The notes under the pieces are model-generated. The model was given only the letters and a program-made list of their open reading frames with translations. It was not told the origin of the DNA and did not search any database. From CBDCTM01 sp965222005 (GTDB taxonomy: Bacteria > Bacteroidota > Bacteroidia > Chitinophagales > Saprospiraceae): a stretch of DNA of 64,000 nt. The position numbers and the translations under genes are program-made. Location: positions 3,720,001-3,784,000 of the forward strand of contig OZ244935.1 in assembly GCA_965222005.1 (NCBI GenBank), read 5' to 3'. Positions 48,904 through 57,711 of the stretch are shown here, piece by piece. How positions within the stretch are numbered: position 1 is the stretch's first letter; each line of letters begins with the position of its first letter.

Positions 48904-48969
48904 TGCCAACGCTCGGTATATATGCAGTTTCGCCGTTTAGGCGAAATTGGCATATATACTTTGTTCGCA
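48904..48969 (-). repeat. attC site 32
   Basis: Cores TGCCAAC (complement of site 31 GTTGGCA) and GTTCGCA; arms GTATATATG/CATATATAC and TTTCGCC/GGCGAAA, as site 14. Confidence 0.87.
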
Positions 48970-48976
48970 GCAGTTG

Positions 48977-49741
48977 TCATTTTTTAAGTTTTTCTCTGTC
49001 TCCAAATTTGTATTGAAATCCAATTGAAAAAGTAGACATTTTTTGAATTTCAAATCTGTTATCTTGTTTCTCATCCCAAGAAGTTTCTATTAATTCTCCT
49101 GTAGCATCATATTGCCTAACTTCTTGCTTGGTTGTTTTTCCTGGTTTCTGGAAACGAAGTCCATTTATTAATTCCAACCCAATTCCGAATCTTCCAAAAT
49201 TATGATAGATTCTCAATGGCAAATTAATACGTGCATAATAAGCCTGTGGATGATGAGTTATGTAATCAATTCGCCCAAGCAGTGTATTCGTGTTATCCAC
49301 AATATCACTACCAATTATTCTTTTAAATGATGGTCTAAATTCAAACGGAACTAACCCTAAGCCATAATAAAAGTCTACCTTGTCAATATTGATGATTCGT
49401 TCAATACTCATAGCAATTGTATACAAATATAATGTATTAGATCTAACTGATATATCTTCTGTTCCTGCTCTCAATTCTGATAGAAGTCTTGTTTCCTTAC
49501 TCCTTGAATACTCAAATCGACAAGAATAAATTGATTTATTAGAACGGAAACTTGTCAATATACCTGCACTAACACTATTTACTTTAAATTCGTCGTCAAA
49601 AACATATTCAAATTCTTCATTTTGACCTGTTTCTGTGCTGCTGATATGAAAAATATTATTGATTCTTAAGCCTAATGTGATTTGAGAAATTCCGAACTCT
49701 GGAATAGTAATAAAAAAAATAATTGTTATGAAAAGTCTCAT
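48977..49741 (-). CDS. Outer-membrane beta-barrel protein, lamin-tail partner 3
   Basis: 254 residues from ATG 49741 (signal peptide MRLFITIIFFITIPEFGISQ). Homologous along its whole length to the protein at 31096: shared LGLRINNIFHIS, RAGTEDISVRS, INLPLRIYHNFGRFGIGLEL and GKTTKQEVRQYD. The middle (about 90-165) differs more. Ends FSIGFQYKFGDREKLKK, 8 bp from the attC core. Encoded 66 bp downstream of its lamin-tail partner. Confidence 0.8.
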   Translation of the reverse strand: MRLFITIIFFITIPEFGISQITLGLRINNIFHISSTETGQNEEFEYVFDDEFKVNSVSAGILTSFRSNKSIYSCRFEYSRSKETRLLSELRAGTEDISVRSNTLYLYTIAMSIERIINIDKVDFYYGLGLVPFEFRPSFKRIIGSDIVDNTNTLLGRIDYITHHPQAYYARINLPLRIYHNFGRFGIGLELINGLRFQKPGKTTKQEVRQYDATGELIETSWDEKQDNRFEIQKMSTFSIGFQYKFGDREKLKK

Positions 49742-49807
49742 AATATTGTAAATTAGTAAAGTATCACATCCCAAGTACTTAGGATGTGATACTTTAATTA
49801 AGAAAAA

Positions 49808-51154
49808 TTATAGCTTAATAAACCTCTTGGCTAGAACGCCACTAGAAGAGTAAATAATTATCGTGTGATAGCCTCTGGAAAGATTAGACACATCAAAAGA
49901 AAATGTATCTAAATTATTTCCTTTAATATATGATTCTTCTTGCCCATTGGGTGAAAACAGATACAAACCATTAATTTTGAAACCATCAAGGCTGGATGTT
50001 ATAGTAATTGTACTCTGGACAATCGTTGGAAACAATGATACCTGCTTTTGTAAAGCAATATCAACAACTGCGTTTGGTTCATCATCCAGAATTGAAACCC
50101 AAAACAATTCTGGAAATCCAATAAATACTTCAAAATTCGGATCATCAACTATTTCAAGTTTAAAAGTGGCAACTTCGGTTGGCTCTGATTCACTATCATC
50201 AAATACTTCACATAATTCAACTGACATATTAGATGGTGAATTAGACTGAATCGTAAACTCATTGTTTGGATTATTGAATGGGTCAGGAACATCAAAGTCA
50301 TCAAATTGACCTTGTGTAGCTTCTGCAAACCCTAAAGGAGGTTCTGATACAGGTCTGGCGGATGCTTTGACATCAGTACTTGAATTTCCAATATTGTCCA
50401 TCTCTCCCTCAATTGTACCTGCAAAACTAAGGTCTAATTCCATTCCTTCTCTAAGTGCTGCACCATTTCCTGTATTATCTTTCCACCTTATTTCTATTGT
50501 ATTCGGAGTACAGACATTTATATGTTGCCCCAAATCATCAATGAAAAAGTGTGGATAGATCGCCCAATCCTGTAGTATTTCAGTTACTAAAAATTCTTTT
50601 TTACCTTCTTGAACTCCAGGTCTTCTTCGTACAGTAAGGTTTTCAACAGATCGTAAATCTAAACCCAAACTTTGTAAATAGTCAGGATCATTCAATAACG
50701 AATCAATATTGATACTTTCAATTTCATCTCCAATCCCCTGCTGCCCAATAACGTCAATAGGGTCACCATTTTTGGTGAGTTGTAAAAGAACTTTGTCCTC
50801 AAAATCTAAAAAACTCGTTAACGTATCTGTTACACTTGCAACTGCAAAACTTGCATTTGGATTTGATAAGACAAAGGTCTCTTTACTTCCAATGGTTCCA
50901 TATAGCGAAAATTCGGTTTCCACACTATCTGTGGTAATCAATTCAATTTTGTAATCAGAAAGGTCAATCAATGTATCAGTTGAGTTATATATCTCAACCG
51001 AGTAATTGTCAAAAGTCAGTTCTGTGCTTCCTCCGTTTAAAGAAGAACCTTGTTTTCCAAAAATAATTTCGGATATTAGCAAATCAGAACAAGGCTGTCC
51101 GTAAGCAATTCCTACAATAAGTAGGCTCCAAATGATTGTGTTTAACTTTTTCAT
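49808..51154 (-). CDS. Lamin-tail domain protein with Calx-beta-like and T9SS tail, 3
   Basis: 448 residues, same architecture and length as the protein at 31925: signal peptide to GIAYGQ, lamin-tail domain about 20-170, Calx-beta-like region about 215-345, T9SS tail ending GVLAKRFIKL. The first 220 residues are nearly identical to that paralogue, while 225-305 carries clustered changes (for example NSSTDVKASARPV versus SPSATITASARPV, and NNPNNEFTIQSNSPS versus GNQNNEFLISPSSPS). Both cassettes also share the same attC sequence, so they descend from one cassette. Confidence 0.82.
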   Translation of the reverse strand: MKKLNTIIWSLLIVGIAYGQPCSDLLISEIIFGKQGSSLNGGSTELTFDNYSVEIYNSTDTLIDLSDYKIELITTDSVETEFSLYGTIGSKETFVLSNPNASFAVASVTDTLTSFLDFEDKVLLQLTKNGDPIDVIGQQGIGDEIESINIDSLLNDPDYLQSLGLDLRSVENLTVRRRPGVQEGKKEFLVTEILQDWAIYPHFFIDDLGQHINVCTPNTIEIRWKDNTGNGAALREGMELDLSFAGTIEGEMDNIGNSSTDVKASARPVSEPPLGFAEATQGQFDDFDVPDPFNNPNNEFTIQSNSPSNMSVELCEVFDDSESEPTEVATFKLEIVDDPNFEVFIGFPELFWVSILDDEPNAVVDIALQKQVSLFPTIVQSTITITSSLDGFKINGLYLFSPNGQEESYIKGNNLDTFSFDVSNLSRGYHTIIIYSSSGVLAKRFIKL

Positions 51155-51212
51155 AATCGAAAACTTTGGTGAAAAAATGTTGTTTATATCTTGTTTTTCT
51201 TTTTTTAATTGC

Positions 51213-51336
51213 TGCGAACGGCCCGGCTATGCGCCGTGTGGTGTCAGGATGCTGAAAGGAACAGAGGTGTAGTTTTTCGGTAAAGTTAAATTTTCGAAGA
51301 AAATTTAACCACATGGTCGCATAGCCAGTGTTGGCT
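51213..51336 (-). repeat. attC site 33 (family C type, hairpin flipped)
   Basis: Cores TGCGAAC and GTTGGCT; arms as site 6, nested hairpin in the flipped GAA-loop form as in site 25. Confidence 0.89.
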
Positions 51337-51807
51337 GCATTCTCTTCTGCGCGTTGGCCAAAGTTTCCATTACAGTGTTTTGGCTGCTACTCAATTTCTC
51401 TAATCTCAGAGTTCTTTTCAACAGAATTTTCAATGATACTAATTTTAGATACAAATTTCAGTTACAATTTTCAACAGTCAATTTACCAAATTAGAAATCT
51501 AATCTCAAAAATTGTCGATCAAAATTTAACTGCTGATGAAATTCAAGATTTTCTTGATGATGAATTGAAGCCAGTACAATTACCCGTAATCCATCAATTG
51601 TGATTAAAATCATACGTAATCGACTGGAAATTAGTAGTTTATCGTAAATTTTTCCAATCTTAAATATCTTGCAATTTTCAATTCTAGTTTCAATTCAGGA
51701 TAAATTCTCAATCAAAATTTACTATCAAAGATTCTCTTTCAATTACCTTTTTGGGTACAGATGTTCATACAATCAAATTCAAAAAGGCGGGTCGGCCCAA
51801 CCATTGC
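51337..51807 (-). repeat. Non-coding cassette, family C copy 5
   Basis: 595 bp core to core; diverged in the second half like copy 4. Right end AAAAAGGCGGGTCGGCCC. No gene seen. Confidence 0.85.
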
Positions 51808-51873
51808 AGCCAACGGTCCGCGTATGTGACGTGCCGCCGATTAGGCGGTATGTACATATACGCATTGTTCTGC
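51808..51873 (-). repeat. attC site 34
   Basis: Cores AGCCAAC and GTTCTGC; arms GCGTATGT/ACATATACGC and GCCGCC/GGCGGT. Confidence 0.86.
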
Positions 51874-51883
51874 CTCGTTTTTT

Positions 51884-52621
51884 TTAATTCTTTTTCAACC
51901 ATTGATCGAAGTATAAATTTTCGATGTTCTTTCTACCTATCGAATCAACAATTTCATTTAATTTCCATTCTTGATTTGCCAATTCAGCCTTATACCAAAT
52001 TGATTCATCCTGTCGATTGAAAATTGAGTCTTGATTAATATCTCTCAAAGTTCTTATCAAGATTTGGTTCGACTTTGGAACTACTTCAAAGTATTGCAAT
52101 TCTTCATCTTTAGGTGAAATTCTCTTCAAATTTGTTCCATTATTCTCTGAGGAAAATAAAAACTCAGGGTCTTTATTATTTAATTTTCCGTCTTTGTTGA
52201 AATCAGTGTCCCCAATTTCATATAACACTTTCTCCTTCAAGATTTTACTACCTTCATCGTATTCATTATCTTCATTTATATGGATTCTTGATATTCTGAT
52301 TTTATCTTCTGTTAACAATCTTGTATCTCCTGTTTTCCGATTGTAAAATAATACGTTCCAATATCGCGGATAATCATCAGAATAATATCCGTCTTTACTA
52401 TATTTTGTTCTTCTTTCAAGTAGCTCAGTCGAAATTGGTATTAATACTAGATTTGAACTGTCAATAATTATTGGTGATTCATAATCAAATTTGAATTCTG
52501 CTAAAATTGAATCAATTTGTTCGATACTTAAATCTTCATCTTCAATAGATTCAAGTCTCGGTTTGCTTTCTTTACAAGACATTAATCCAATTATTAGTAA
52601 TATTCCGATTAATTGTTTCAT
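51884..52621 (-). CDS. Lipoprotein with EF-hand-like calcium loops
   Basis: 245 residues. Lipoprotein signal MKQLIGILLIIGLMSC (Cys 16). Two loops resemble dockerin/EF-hand calcium sites: DTDFNKDGKLNNKDPE and RDINQDSIFNRQDES. Other parts are beta-rich (PIIIDSSNLVLIPISTELLE, YWNVLFYNRKTGDTRLL). Probably an outer-membrane lipoprotein facing the periplasm or surface. Single-gene cassette, stop 11 bp from the attC core, ATG 20 bp from the other boundary. The gene fragment at the right edge of the window (63801) has a similar DRNKNGVFDNNKE loop. Confidence 0.75.
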   Translation of the reverse strand: MKQLIGILLIIGLMSCKESKPRLESIEDEDLSIEQIDSILAEFKFDYESPIIIDSSNLVLIPISTELLERRTKYSKDGYYSDDYPRYWNVLFYNRKTGDTRLLTEDKIRISRIHINEDNEYDEGSKILKEKVLYEIGDTDFNKDGKLNNKDPEFLFSSENNGTNLKRISPKDEELQYFEVVPKSNQILIRTLRDINQDSIFNRQDESIWYKAELANQEWKLNEIVDSIGRKNIENLYFDQWLKKN

Positions 52622-52640
52622 TTATTTTTTCCTTAATGAG

Positions 52641-52765
52641 GCAGAACGGCCTGCGTAAACGCCGTGCGGCCTTCAAGGAGCTGAAAGGAACTGCATAATT
52701 CTTCATCAACCAAAAAGCATTTCATCATCCAGGTAGCCGCATGGTCGTTTTACGCTTTGTTGGGC
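52641..52765 (-). repeat. attC site 35 (family E type)
   Basis: Cores GCAGAAC and GTTGGGC; arms GCGTAAACGCCGTGCGG and CCGCATGGTCGTTTTACGC. Confidence 0.89.
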
Positions 52766-53403
52766 GCTGTACCTTCCTTTTCCAAATTTTTCAAAGGAAC
52801 TATAAGGCTCCAATTTTCCTGGTTGCCCCAAAGGAACTCAATAATTTTACCGGGTATAAATATAACAATTTCCAGTTAACCGTAGCAATTTTGGTGTTTA
52901 AATTCACAAGGAGTTCTTGACAATAACCAGTCATTCACTTAGCTTCCCGATTTCTGATTAGTCATTGAGATTTGCAGGCCTTTTCAATGTATTTTGTTGA
53001 TTATCAGTGTTTTAGGTATTTTATGAATTGTAATTTTATATTTTTCTATTAGTACCCTAGTTGCCCGCAACTGAATTGGAGTTTGGATAGAATTTAGACG
53101 AATCAACAATTTTATTGATCTTGTTACTTGTTGAGTAGTCTTGGATTGGTACTAAATTGGTCTTGATGAATTTAGGAGTTTCAGTTGTCTTGGTGCTAAA
53201 TCAGTTTTTGGATATTTCAATTTTTTTGCTGCCTACCATTTTCATCCATAGTTAAAAAGGCCGACAGCTTGCCCTGTAAATTACCTTTCAAATTTTTTCA
53301 AGCGGGTAGGGGCGTTTTTTTCGGTAATCTCGGAGCTGCAATTCACCAATATTTTCGAGTTGCTCTTGTTGCCAATTTCAAAATTGTGGGTTGGCCCCAT
53401 AGC
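52766..53403 (-). repeat. Non-coding cassette, family E, most diverged copy
   Basis: 763 bp core to core. Many substitutions and small indels, yet AAAAAGGCCGACAG and AAGCGGGTAGGGG are kept. Its right core is GCCTAAC rather than GCCCAAC. No gene seen. Confidence 0.84.
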
Positions 53404-53528
53404 GCCTAACGGTCTGCGTAAACGCCGTGCGGCATTCAAGGTGCTGAAAGGAACTACAAAATTCTTTATCAGCCAAAAGGCATTTCATCTTCCAAGTAGC
53501 CGCATGGACGCTTTACGCTTTGTTACCT
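53404..53528 (-). repeat. attC site 36 (family B type)
   Basis: Cores GCCTAAC and GTTACCT; arms GCGTAAACGCCGTGCGG and CCGCATGGACGCTTTACGC. Confidence 0.89.
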
Positions 53529-53998
53529 ATCCGTATTTCGGCGCGCACAGCGCCGTTTCTGACGATAGTTTGAAAGGAACTGTTGAGTCCTTTATTTATC
53601 GTATTCACCACTGGAACAAAAGAGTTCTTTAGGTGGTGATATAAATATATAACATTTTTCCTTAATCCGTGAATTTGACTGTCAATTTGTAGTTGGGCCC
53701 CAGAGGAGAATTTGGGTATAATTTATCGACTCATAGCTTTCGCTGGAAGATTTAACAATTTGGCTGACTCAGTGCCGATCAAAGAATTATTGTGTGAAGA
53801 ATAATTTCCGGTGATTACTGCTTTTAATTATTGTTGATCCCAGGCCCTGGTTCTTGGTTTGTAAAAAGCTTATCGAAGAAATTTTTAAGCGGGTAGGGCG
53901 ATCACTTTGGATGCTGTATCTTGACGAATTCATTCAATTTTTCCAGGCGTAATTTGGGACTAATTTAGAATCGAGGGATGGCCTTAAAATTCTATGGT
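53529..53998 (-). repeat. Non-coding cassette, family B copy 5
   Basis: 595 bp core to core; standard left hairpin and right TTCTATGG. No gene seen. Confidence 0.85.
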
Positions 53999-54123
53999 AG
54001 GTAACGGTCTGCGTAAACGCCGTGCGGCATTCAAGGTGCTGAAAGGAACTGCAAAATTCTTTATCAGCCCAAAGGCATTTTATCTTCCAAGTAGCCGCAT
54101 GGTCGTTTTACGCTTTGTTGGGC
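53999..54123 (-). repeat. attC site 37 (family E type arms)
   Basis: Cores AGGTAAC and GTTGGGC; arms GCGTAAACGCCGTGCGG and CCGCATGGTCGTTTTACGC. This site has family E arms but serves a toxin-antitoxin cassette. Confidence 0.89.
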
Positions 54124-54145
54124 GAACTCTCGTTTTTGGATCAAC

Positions 54146-54644
54146 TTATTTAAAGGGATTGTTTTTGGGGTCTTGTCTGTCATCAAATATGTAAACTATT
54201 ATTAGCTTTTTGCCATATTTGCGATAATATAGCTTTCTATATTTGTCTATTTTGTATTGCCTTACAGTTTTCTTTTTTTTTGTTCTTCTACCAATTTCTG
54301 GATACTTATTCAGTTTCTCAATTAGTTCATCAACTTTTAAGATGAATTTCATGGCAGTCTTCTCAGAATGGTTTTCAGCCAAAAAATGGCGTTGTTGCAT
54401 AAAAGAATCTAACTAATGTATTTCCTGTAATTGCAAAATAATATTTAGTTTAAAATAATTTATATATACTATCAATCAAATTTACCACTGACTATCAGTT
54501 TGTTACGGAATTTATTTATACTAATTTAATGAGTGCGAAATATTATTCCGAATAAAATTGATTCATGCAACAACACCCCAAAAAATCAATAATTTCATCA
54601 AATTTTCTAACGGCACTTTTATTCCAGACTACTTGTCTAGCCAT
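54146..54644 (-). pseudogene. RelE/ParE-type toxin, interrupted by MITE
   Basis: Removing the 190-bp element at 54388-54577 and one 9-bp repeat restores a 99-residue toxin from ATG 54644, junction EIIDFLAENHSEKT. RelE/ParE features: VVWNKSAVRKFDEIIDFL, RRTKKKKTVRQYKIDKYRKL and YYRKYGKKLIIVYIFDDRQD, ending NPFK. Its start overlaps the end of the antitoxin gene by 16 bp in another frame. The interruption falls after residue 22, so the toxin should be inactive unless translation restarts at 54400 from an ATG in the element end, which would lack the first helix. Confidence 0.87.
54388..54577. mobile_element. 190-bp MITE
   Basis: Terminal inverted repeats GGCGTTGTTGCATAAA and GGTGTTGTTGCATGAA (13 bp with one mismatch before diverging), 9-bp target duplication CCAAAAAAT (54379-54387 and 54578-54586), AT-rich centre with no coding capacity. 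The autonomous parent element is not in this window. Confidence 0.88.
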
Positions 54645-54883
54645 TTTCTATATTTTTTCATTACTTCTTCATGAGGAATATGATTTGATTCCTTATTACT
54701 TTCTTCTATGGCCTTTACTAGTTCTTCCTTTTCAGTATCGTTTAGTTCGTCCCAGTAATCAGTATCTTGTAAGTGGTTACCAATGAAACTTGTCATTAAC
54801 TCCTTTAATTCAGTCAATGTCTTGTTGTCATTGATTTTAGCTATCATTTCAATAATTCCCCCTTTCAGCTCTAAGTTATTCAT
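54629..54883 (-). CDS. Antitoxin of RelE/ParE-type pair
   Basis: 84 residues, mostly helical and acidic (ELKELMTSFIGNHLQDTDYW, then DELNDTEKEELVKAIEESNK and HEEVMKKYRKWLDK). This is the form of the small antitoxins that precede RelE/ParE toxins in Bacteroidota. It has no obvious DNA-binding domain. It is intact while its toxin is not. Upstream 130 bp to the cassette boundary are AT-rich and could hold a promoter. Confidence 0.8.
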   Translation of the reverse strand: MNNLELKGGIIEMIAKINDNKTLTELKELMTSFIGNHLQDTDYWDELNDTEKEELVKAIEESNKESNHIPHEEVMKKYRKWLDK

Positions 54884-55010
54884 AATCAGTTATATATGTA
54901 TGTAAAATAGGTTTGAATGATTACTCTAGTTATAATTTGACTGCCATTCAAATATAGTGATTCTTTAGGATTAATGAAATAGATTTTTTCTAAATTCTCT
55001 CTTGATTTCG

Positions 55011-55135
55011 CCCAACGGTCCGCGTAGACGCCGTGCGGCTCCAAGGTGTTTATCGGGACTGAATTAGTTGTTTATTCTAAAGTTACAGCAAACAACGAAA
55101 ATTTGACCGCATGGACGCTCTACGCTTTGTTACCT
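55011..55135 (-). repeat. attC site 38 (family B type, diverged)
   Basis: Cores GCCCAAC and GTTACCT; arms GCGTAGACGCCGTGCGG and CCGCATGGACGCTCTACGC. The A-to-G change in the left arm is matched by T-to-C in the right, so pairing is kept. The loop is different from sister sites. Confidence 0.9.
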
Positions 55136-55604
55136 ATCCGTATTTCGGCGCGCACAGCGCCGTTTCTGACGATGGTTTCAAAGGAACTGTTGAGTCCTTT
55201 ATTTATCGTATTCACCACTGGAACAAAAGAATTCTTTAGGTGGTGGTATAAATATATAACATTTTTCCTTAATCCGTGAATTTGACTGTCAATTTGTAGT
55301 TGGGCCACAGAGGAGAATTTGGGTATAATTTATCGACTCATAGCTTTCGCTGGAAGATTTAACAATTTGGCTGACTCAGTGGCGATCAAAGAATTATTGT
55401 GTGAAGAATAATTTCCCGTGATTATTGCTTTCAATTATTGTTGACTCCAGGCCCTGGTTCTGGTTTGTAAAAAGCTTATCGAAGAAATTTTTAAGCGGGT
55501 AGGGCGATCACTTTGGATGCTGTCTCTTGACAAATTCACTCAATTTTTCCAGGCGTAGTTTGGGACTAATTTAGAATCGAGGGATGGCCTTAAAATTCTA
55601 TGGT
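55136..55604 (-). repeat. Non-coding cassette, family B copy 6
   Basis: 594 bp core to core; the 62-codon minus-strand frame (55308-55120, GTG start) is open as at 19731. Confidence 0.83.
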
Positions 55605-55729
55605 AGGTAACGGTCTGCGTAAACGCCGTGCGGTTTTCAAAGTGCTGAAAGGAACTACAAAATTCTTTATCAGCCAAAAGGCATTTCATCTTCCAAGTAG
55701 CCGCATGGTCGTTTTACGCTTTGTTGGGC
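55605..55729 (-). repeat. attC site 39 (family E type)
   Basis: Cores AGGTAAC and GTTGGGC; arms GCGTAAACGCCGTGCGG and CCGCATGGTCGTTTTACGC. Confidence 0.9.
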
Positions 55730-56375
55730 GCTGTTCCTTCCTTTTTCAAATTTTTCAAAGGAACTATGAGACTCCAATTTTCCAGGTTGCTCCAAAGGAA
55801 CCCAACAATTTTACCGGGTATAAATATAACAATTTCCAGTCAACCGTAGCAATTTTGGTGTTTTACTTTTCAAAGTACTCTTGGTAGAATCTAATCATTC
55901 ACTCCGCTTACCACTTCCTGATTAATCATTGAGATTAGCTAGGCCTTTTCAGTATATTTTGTTGATTATCAGTGTTTTATGCATTTTTATGAAATGCAAT
56001 TTAATATTTTTCAGGAGTTTAGCATTCTTGTTGCCCATGACTGAATTGGATTTTGGATTGAATTTAGACGAATCAGCAATTTTAATGATCTTGTTACTTG
56101 TTGATTAGTCTTGGAGTAGTCTTGATGAATGTAAGAGTTTCAGTTGCTCACGTACTAAATCAGTTTTGGAGTATTTCAATTTTCTGTTGCTGTTAATCAT
56201 TTTCATTGATAATTAAAAAGGCCGTCAGCTTGCCCTGTAAATTATCTTTCAAATTTTTCAAATTTTTCAAGCGGGTAGGGGAGTCTCTATTCAATAATTT
56301 GGGAGCCACGATTTTTCAAATTTACGATTTTGCTCATGGTGTTACTTTCAATTTGTGGGTCGGGAATTTCATAGC
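55730..56375 (-). repeat. Non-coding cassette, family E, seventh in order
   Basis: 771 bp core to core; right third like the tandem pair at 33455. AAAAAGGCCGTCAG and AAGCGGGTAGGGG present. No gene seen. Confidence 0.85.
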
Positions 56376-56441
56376 GCCCAACGGTCTGCATAGCTGCAGG
56401 TGGGGCGTTTAGCCCCACTTGACAGCTATGCTTTGTTGGCT
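56376..56441 (-). repeat. attC site 40
   Basis: Cores GCCCAAC and GTTGGCT; arms GCATAGCTG/CAGCTATGC and GTGGGGC/GCCCCAC. The exonuclease gene ends inside it. Confidence 0.86.
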
Positions 56442-57559
56442 GCCGTGTTCATTTTTATTATATATCTTCTTCCCGTGAAACAATCCATACATATTTCACC
56501 ATGATTATCTAATGGGTTCGGAACCATTGGAATTCCTTCTTCTTGTGGTTTCGAGCATATATCGCAATAGTTCATATCTTCATCATCTATTGTTTCAAAA
56601 TTGAATCTTGATATTGTCGCAAAATCCCATTCACTTCTTGTTTTGAGAATATACTCTTTAATTGCATTTTCTATCAATTGGTGAGAGTTAGTTTTTTGGT
56701 TCAGACTCCCTTTAAATGTTTCTATTACTCTGTATCCGCCATCAGTTCTTTCTTCTCGTAATTCTTTTCTGCAATTTAGACACTTAATTTTTTCGAAATC
56801 TGCAAATCCTCTGACTATTCTATTTTCATAGACATACGATTTGTTACATCTCTCGCAGTAAGCATCAAAATAATCTGTCTCAACAATCATAAATGGAAAA
56901 TTTCCTAATTGCAATGAAGTCATAAATTTAGTAATAGCCATTTTGAATCTTCTGTCCCACTTTTCAAAGGAGTAAGTTGGCTTCTTGCACATCAGTTCTT
57001 TCTTGTCATCTTCATTTAATTTTAGTGTGAATTCCTTTTTGCCAAATTGTCCTTTTATATTTCCCTTACTTGTTAAATATTCCCAAAGTTTAAATGTCAA
57101 AAGGCAATCATTTTCATTATATTCGATAACCGTATCTTTTCTTCCACTTTTCCATAAATCGGCGACCGAGCCACCTGTAAATGTTTTCTTTAAATTCAAA
57201 TTAAGTTTTGCCAAATTGTTTAATGACAAACCTCTAAGTCCAAGTTTGTTTCTTTCTGCAAGAATATGAAGTGTATCTGCGCTTTTTGGAATTATTTTTC
57301 TCAAATCAATTTTTGGTGCGAGAACTCGATAATCAAAATCAAATATGTTGTGCCCAATTATTATTCCATCGAAATCATTTAAAAATTGCTCAAGTTTCTG
57401 GTAATCTTCTTTCGTGTCAAAAAACGATTGATATCCTTTGTCTATAAATTCACCCTCTTTTTTTTCAAAAATCTTGATTCCAACAACAGCAATTTCACAA
57501 TTTTCCTTAACTGCAAAATTGGTCTTCGATGTTTCTATATCCAACGAGCATATTTTCAT
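56426..57559 (-). CDS. DEDDy-type 3'-5' exonuclease with C-terminal zinc ribbons
   Basis: 377 residues from ATG 57559 (the frame extends 14 codons further into the IS end). Exonuclease motifs: SLDIET (Asp 7, Glu 9), GHNIFDFD (69-76) and YNENDCLL (147-154, Tyr 147 and Asp 151 giving the DEDDy YxxxD). The first 160 residues are therefore a DnaQ/RNase-T-like fold. The C-terminal 200 residues carry two Cys4 zinc sites (YCERCNKSYV with IKCLNCRKEL, and YCDICSKPQ with ICMDCFTG). This combination is not one I can name. The stop lies inside attC 40, so NKA at the end is attC-encoded. An IS481 element sits 24 bp upstream and has replaced the native promoter region. Confidence 0.82.
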   Translation of the reverse strand: MKICSLDIETSKTNFAVKENCEIAVVGIKIFEKKEGEFIDKGYQSFFDTKEDYQKLEQFLNDFDGIIIGHNIFDFDYRVLAPKIDLRKIIPKSADTLHILAERNKLGLRGLSLNNLAKLNLNLKKTFTGGSVADLWKSGRKDTVIEYNENDCLLTFKLWEYLTSKGNIKGQFGKKEFTLKLNEDDKKELMCKKPTYSFEKWDRRFKMAITKFMTSLQLGNFPFMIVETDYFDAYCERCNKSYVYENRIVRGFADFEKIKCLNCRKELREERTDGGYRVIETFKGSLNQKTNSHQLIENAIKEYILKTRSEWDFATISRFNFETIDDEDMNYCDICSKPQEEGIPMVPNPLDNHGEICMDCFTGRRYIIKMNTAANKA

Positions 57560-57657
57560 TTTCTTTTTTTTATTCAGGGGTGCAACAGACATCGTACACA
57601 CAGTTCAATAGACATGGGTTACACTTTTTATTCATAAATATAATACTTTTCTTCCAG

Positions 57658-57700
57658 AGCAGCCCTGGCTGTGGAGCGTAGCGGAACAGCCAGGGCTGCT
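57658..57700. other. Strong 14-bp inverted repeat inside IS481
   Basis: AGCAGCCCTGGCTG and CAGCCAGGGCTGCT enclose a 15-base loop GGAGCGTAGCGGA-like. It lies just after the transposase stop. Without a following T-run in the direction of the gene it is not a typical terminator, but may act as an mRNA end barrier or a REP-like sequence. Confidence 0.7.
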
Positions 57701-57711
57701 GCGATTTTAAT

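Noticed and set aside
55120..55308. A 62-codon GTG-started frame in family B with its stop in attC
   Set aside because: Open in two copies only through a GTG that is GAG or similar in the others; substitutions do not look codon-biased. Kept as a remark, not as a gene.
57658..57700. Rho-independent terminator after the IS481 transposase
   Set aside because: The stem is strong but no T-run follows in the direction of the gene, so it is listed only as an inverted repeat.
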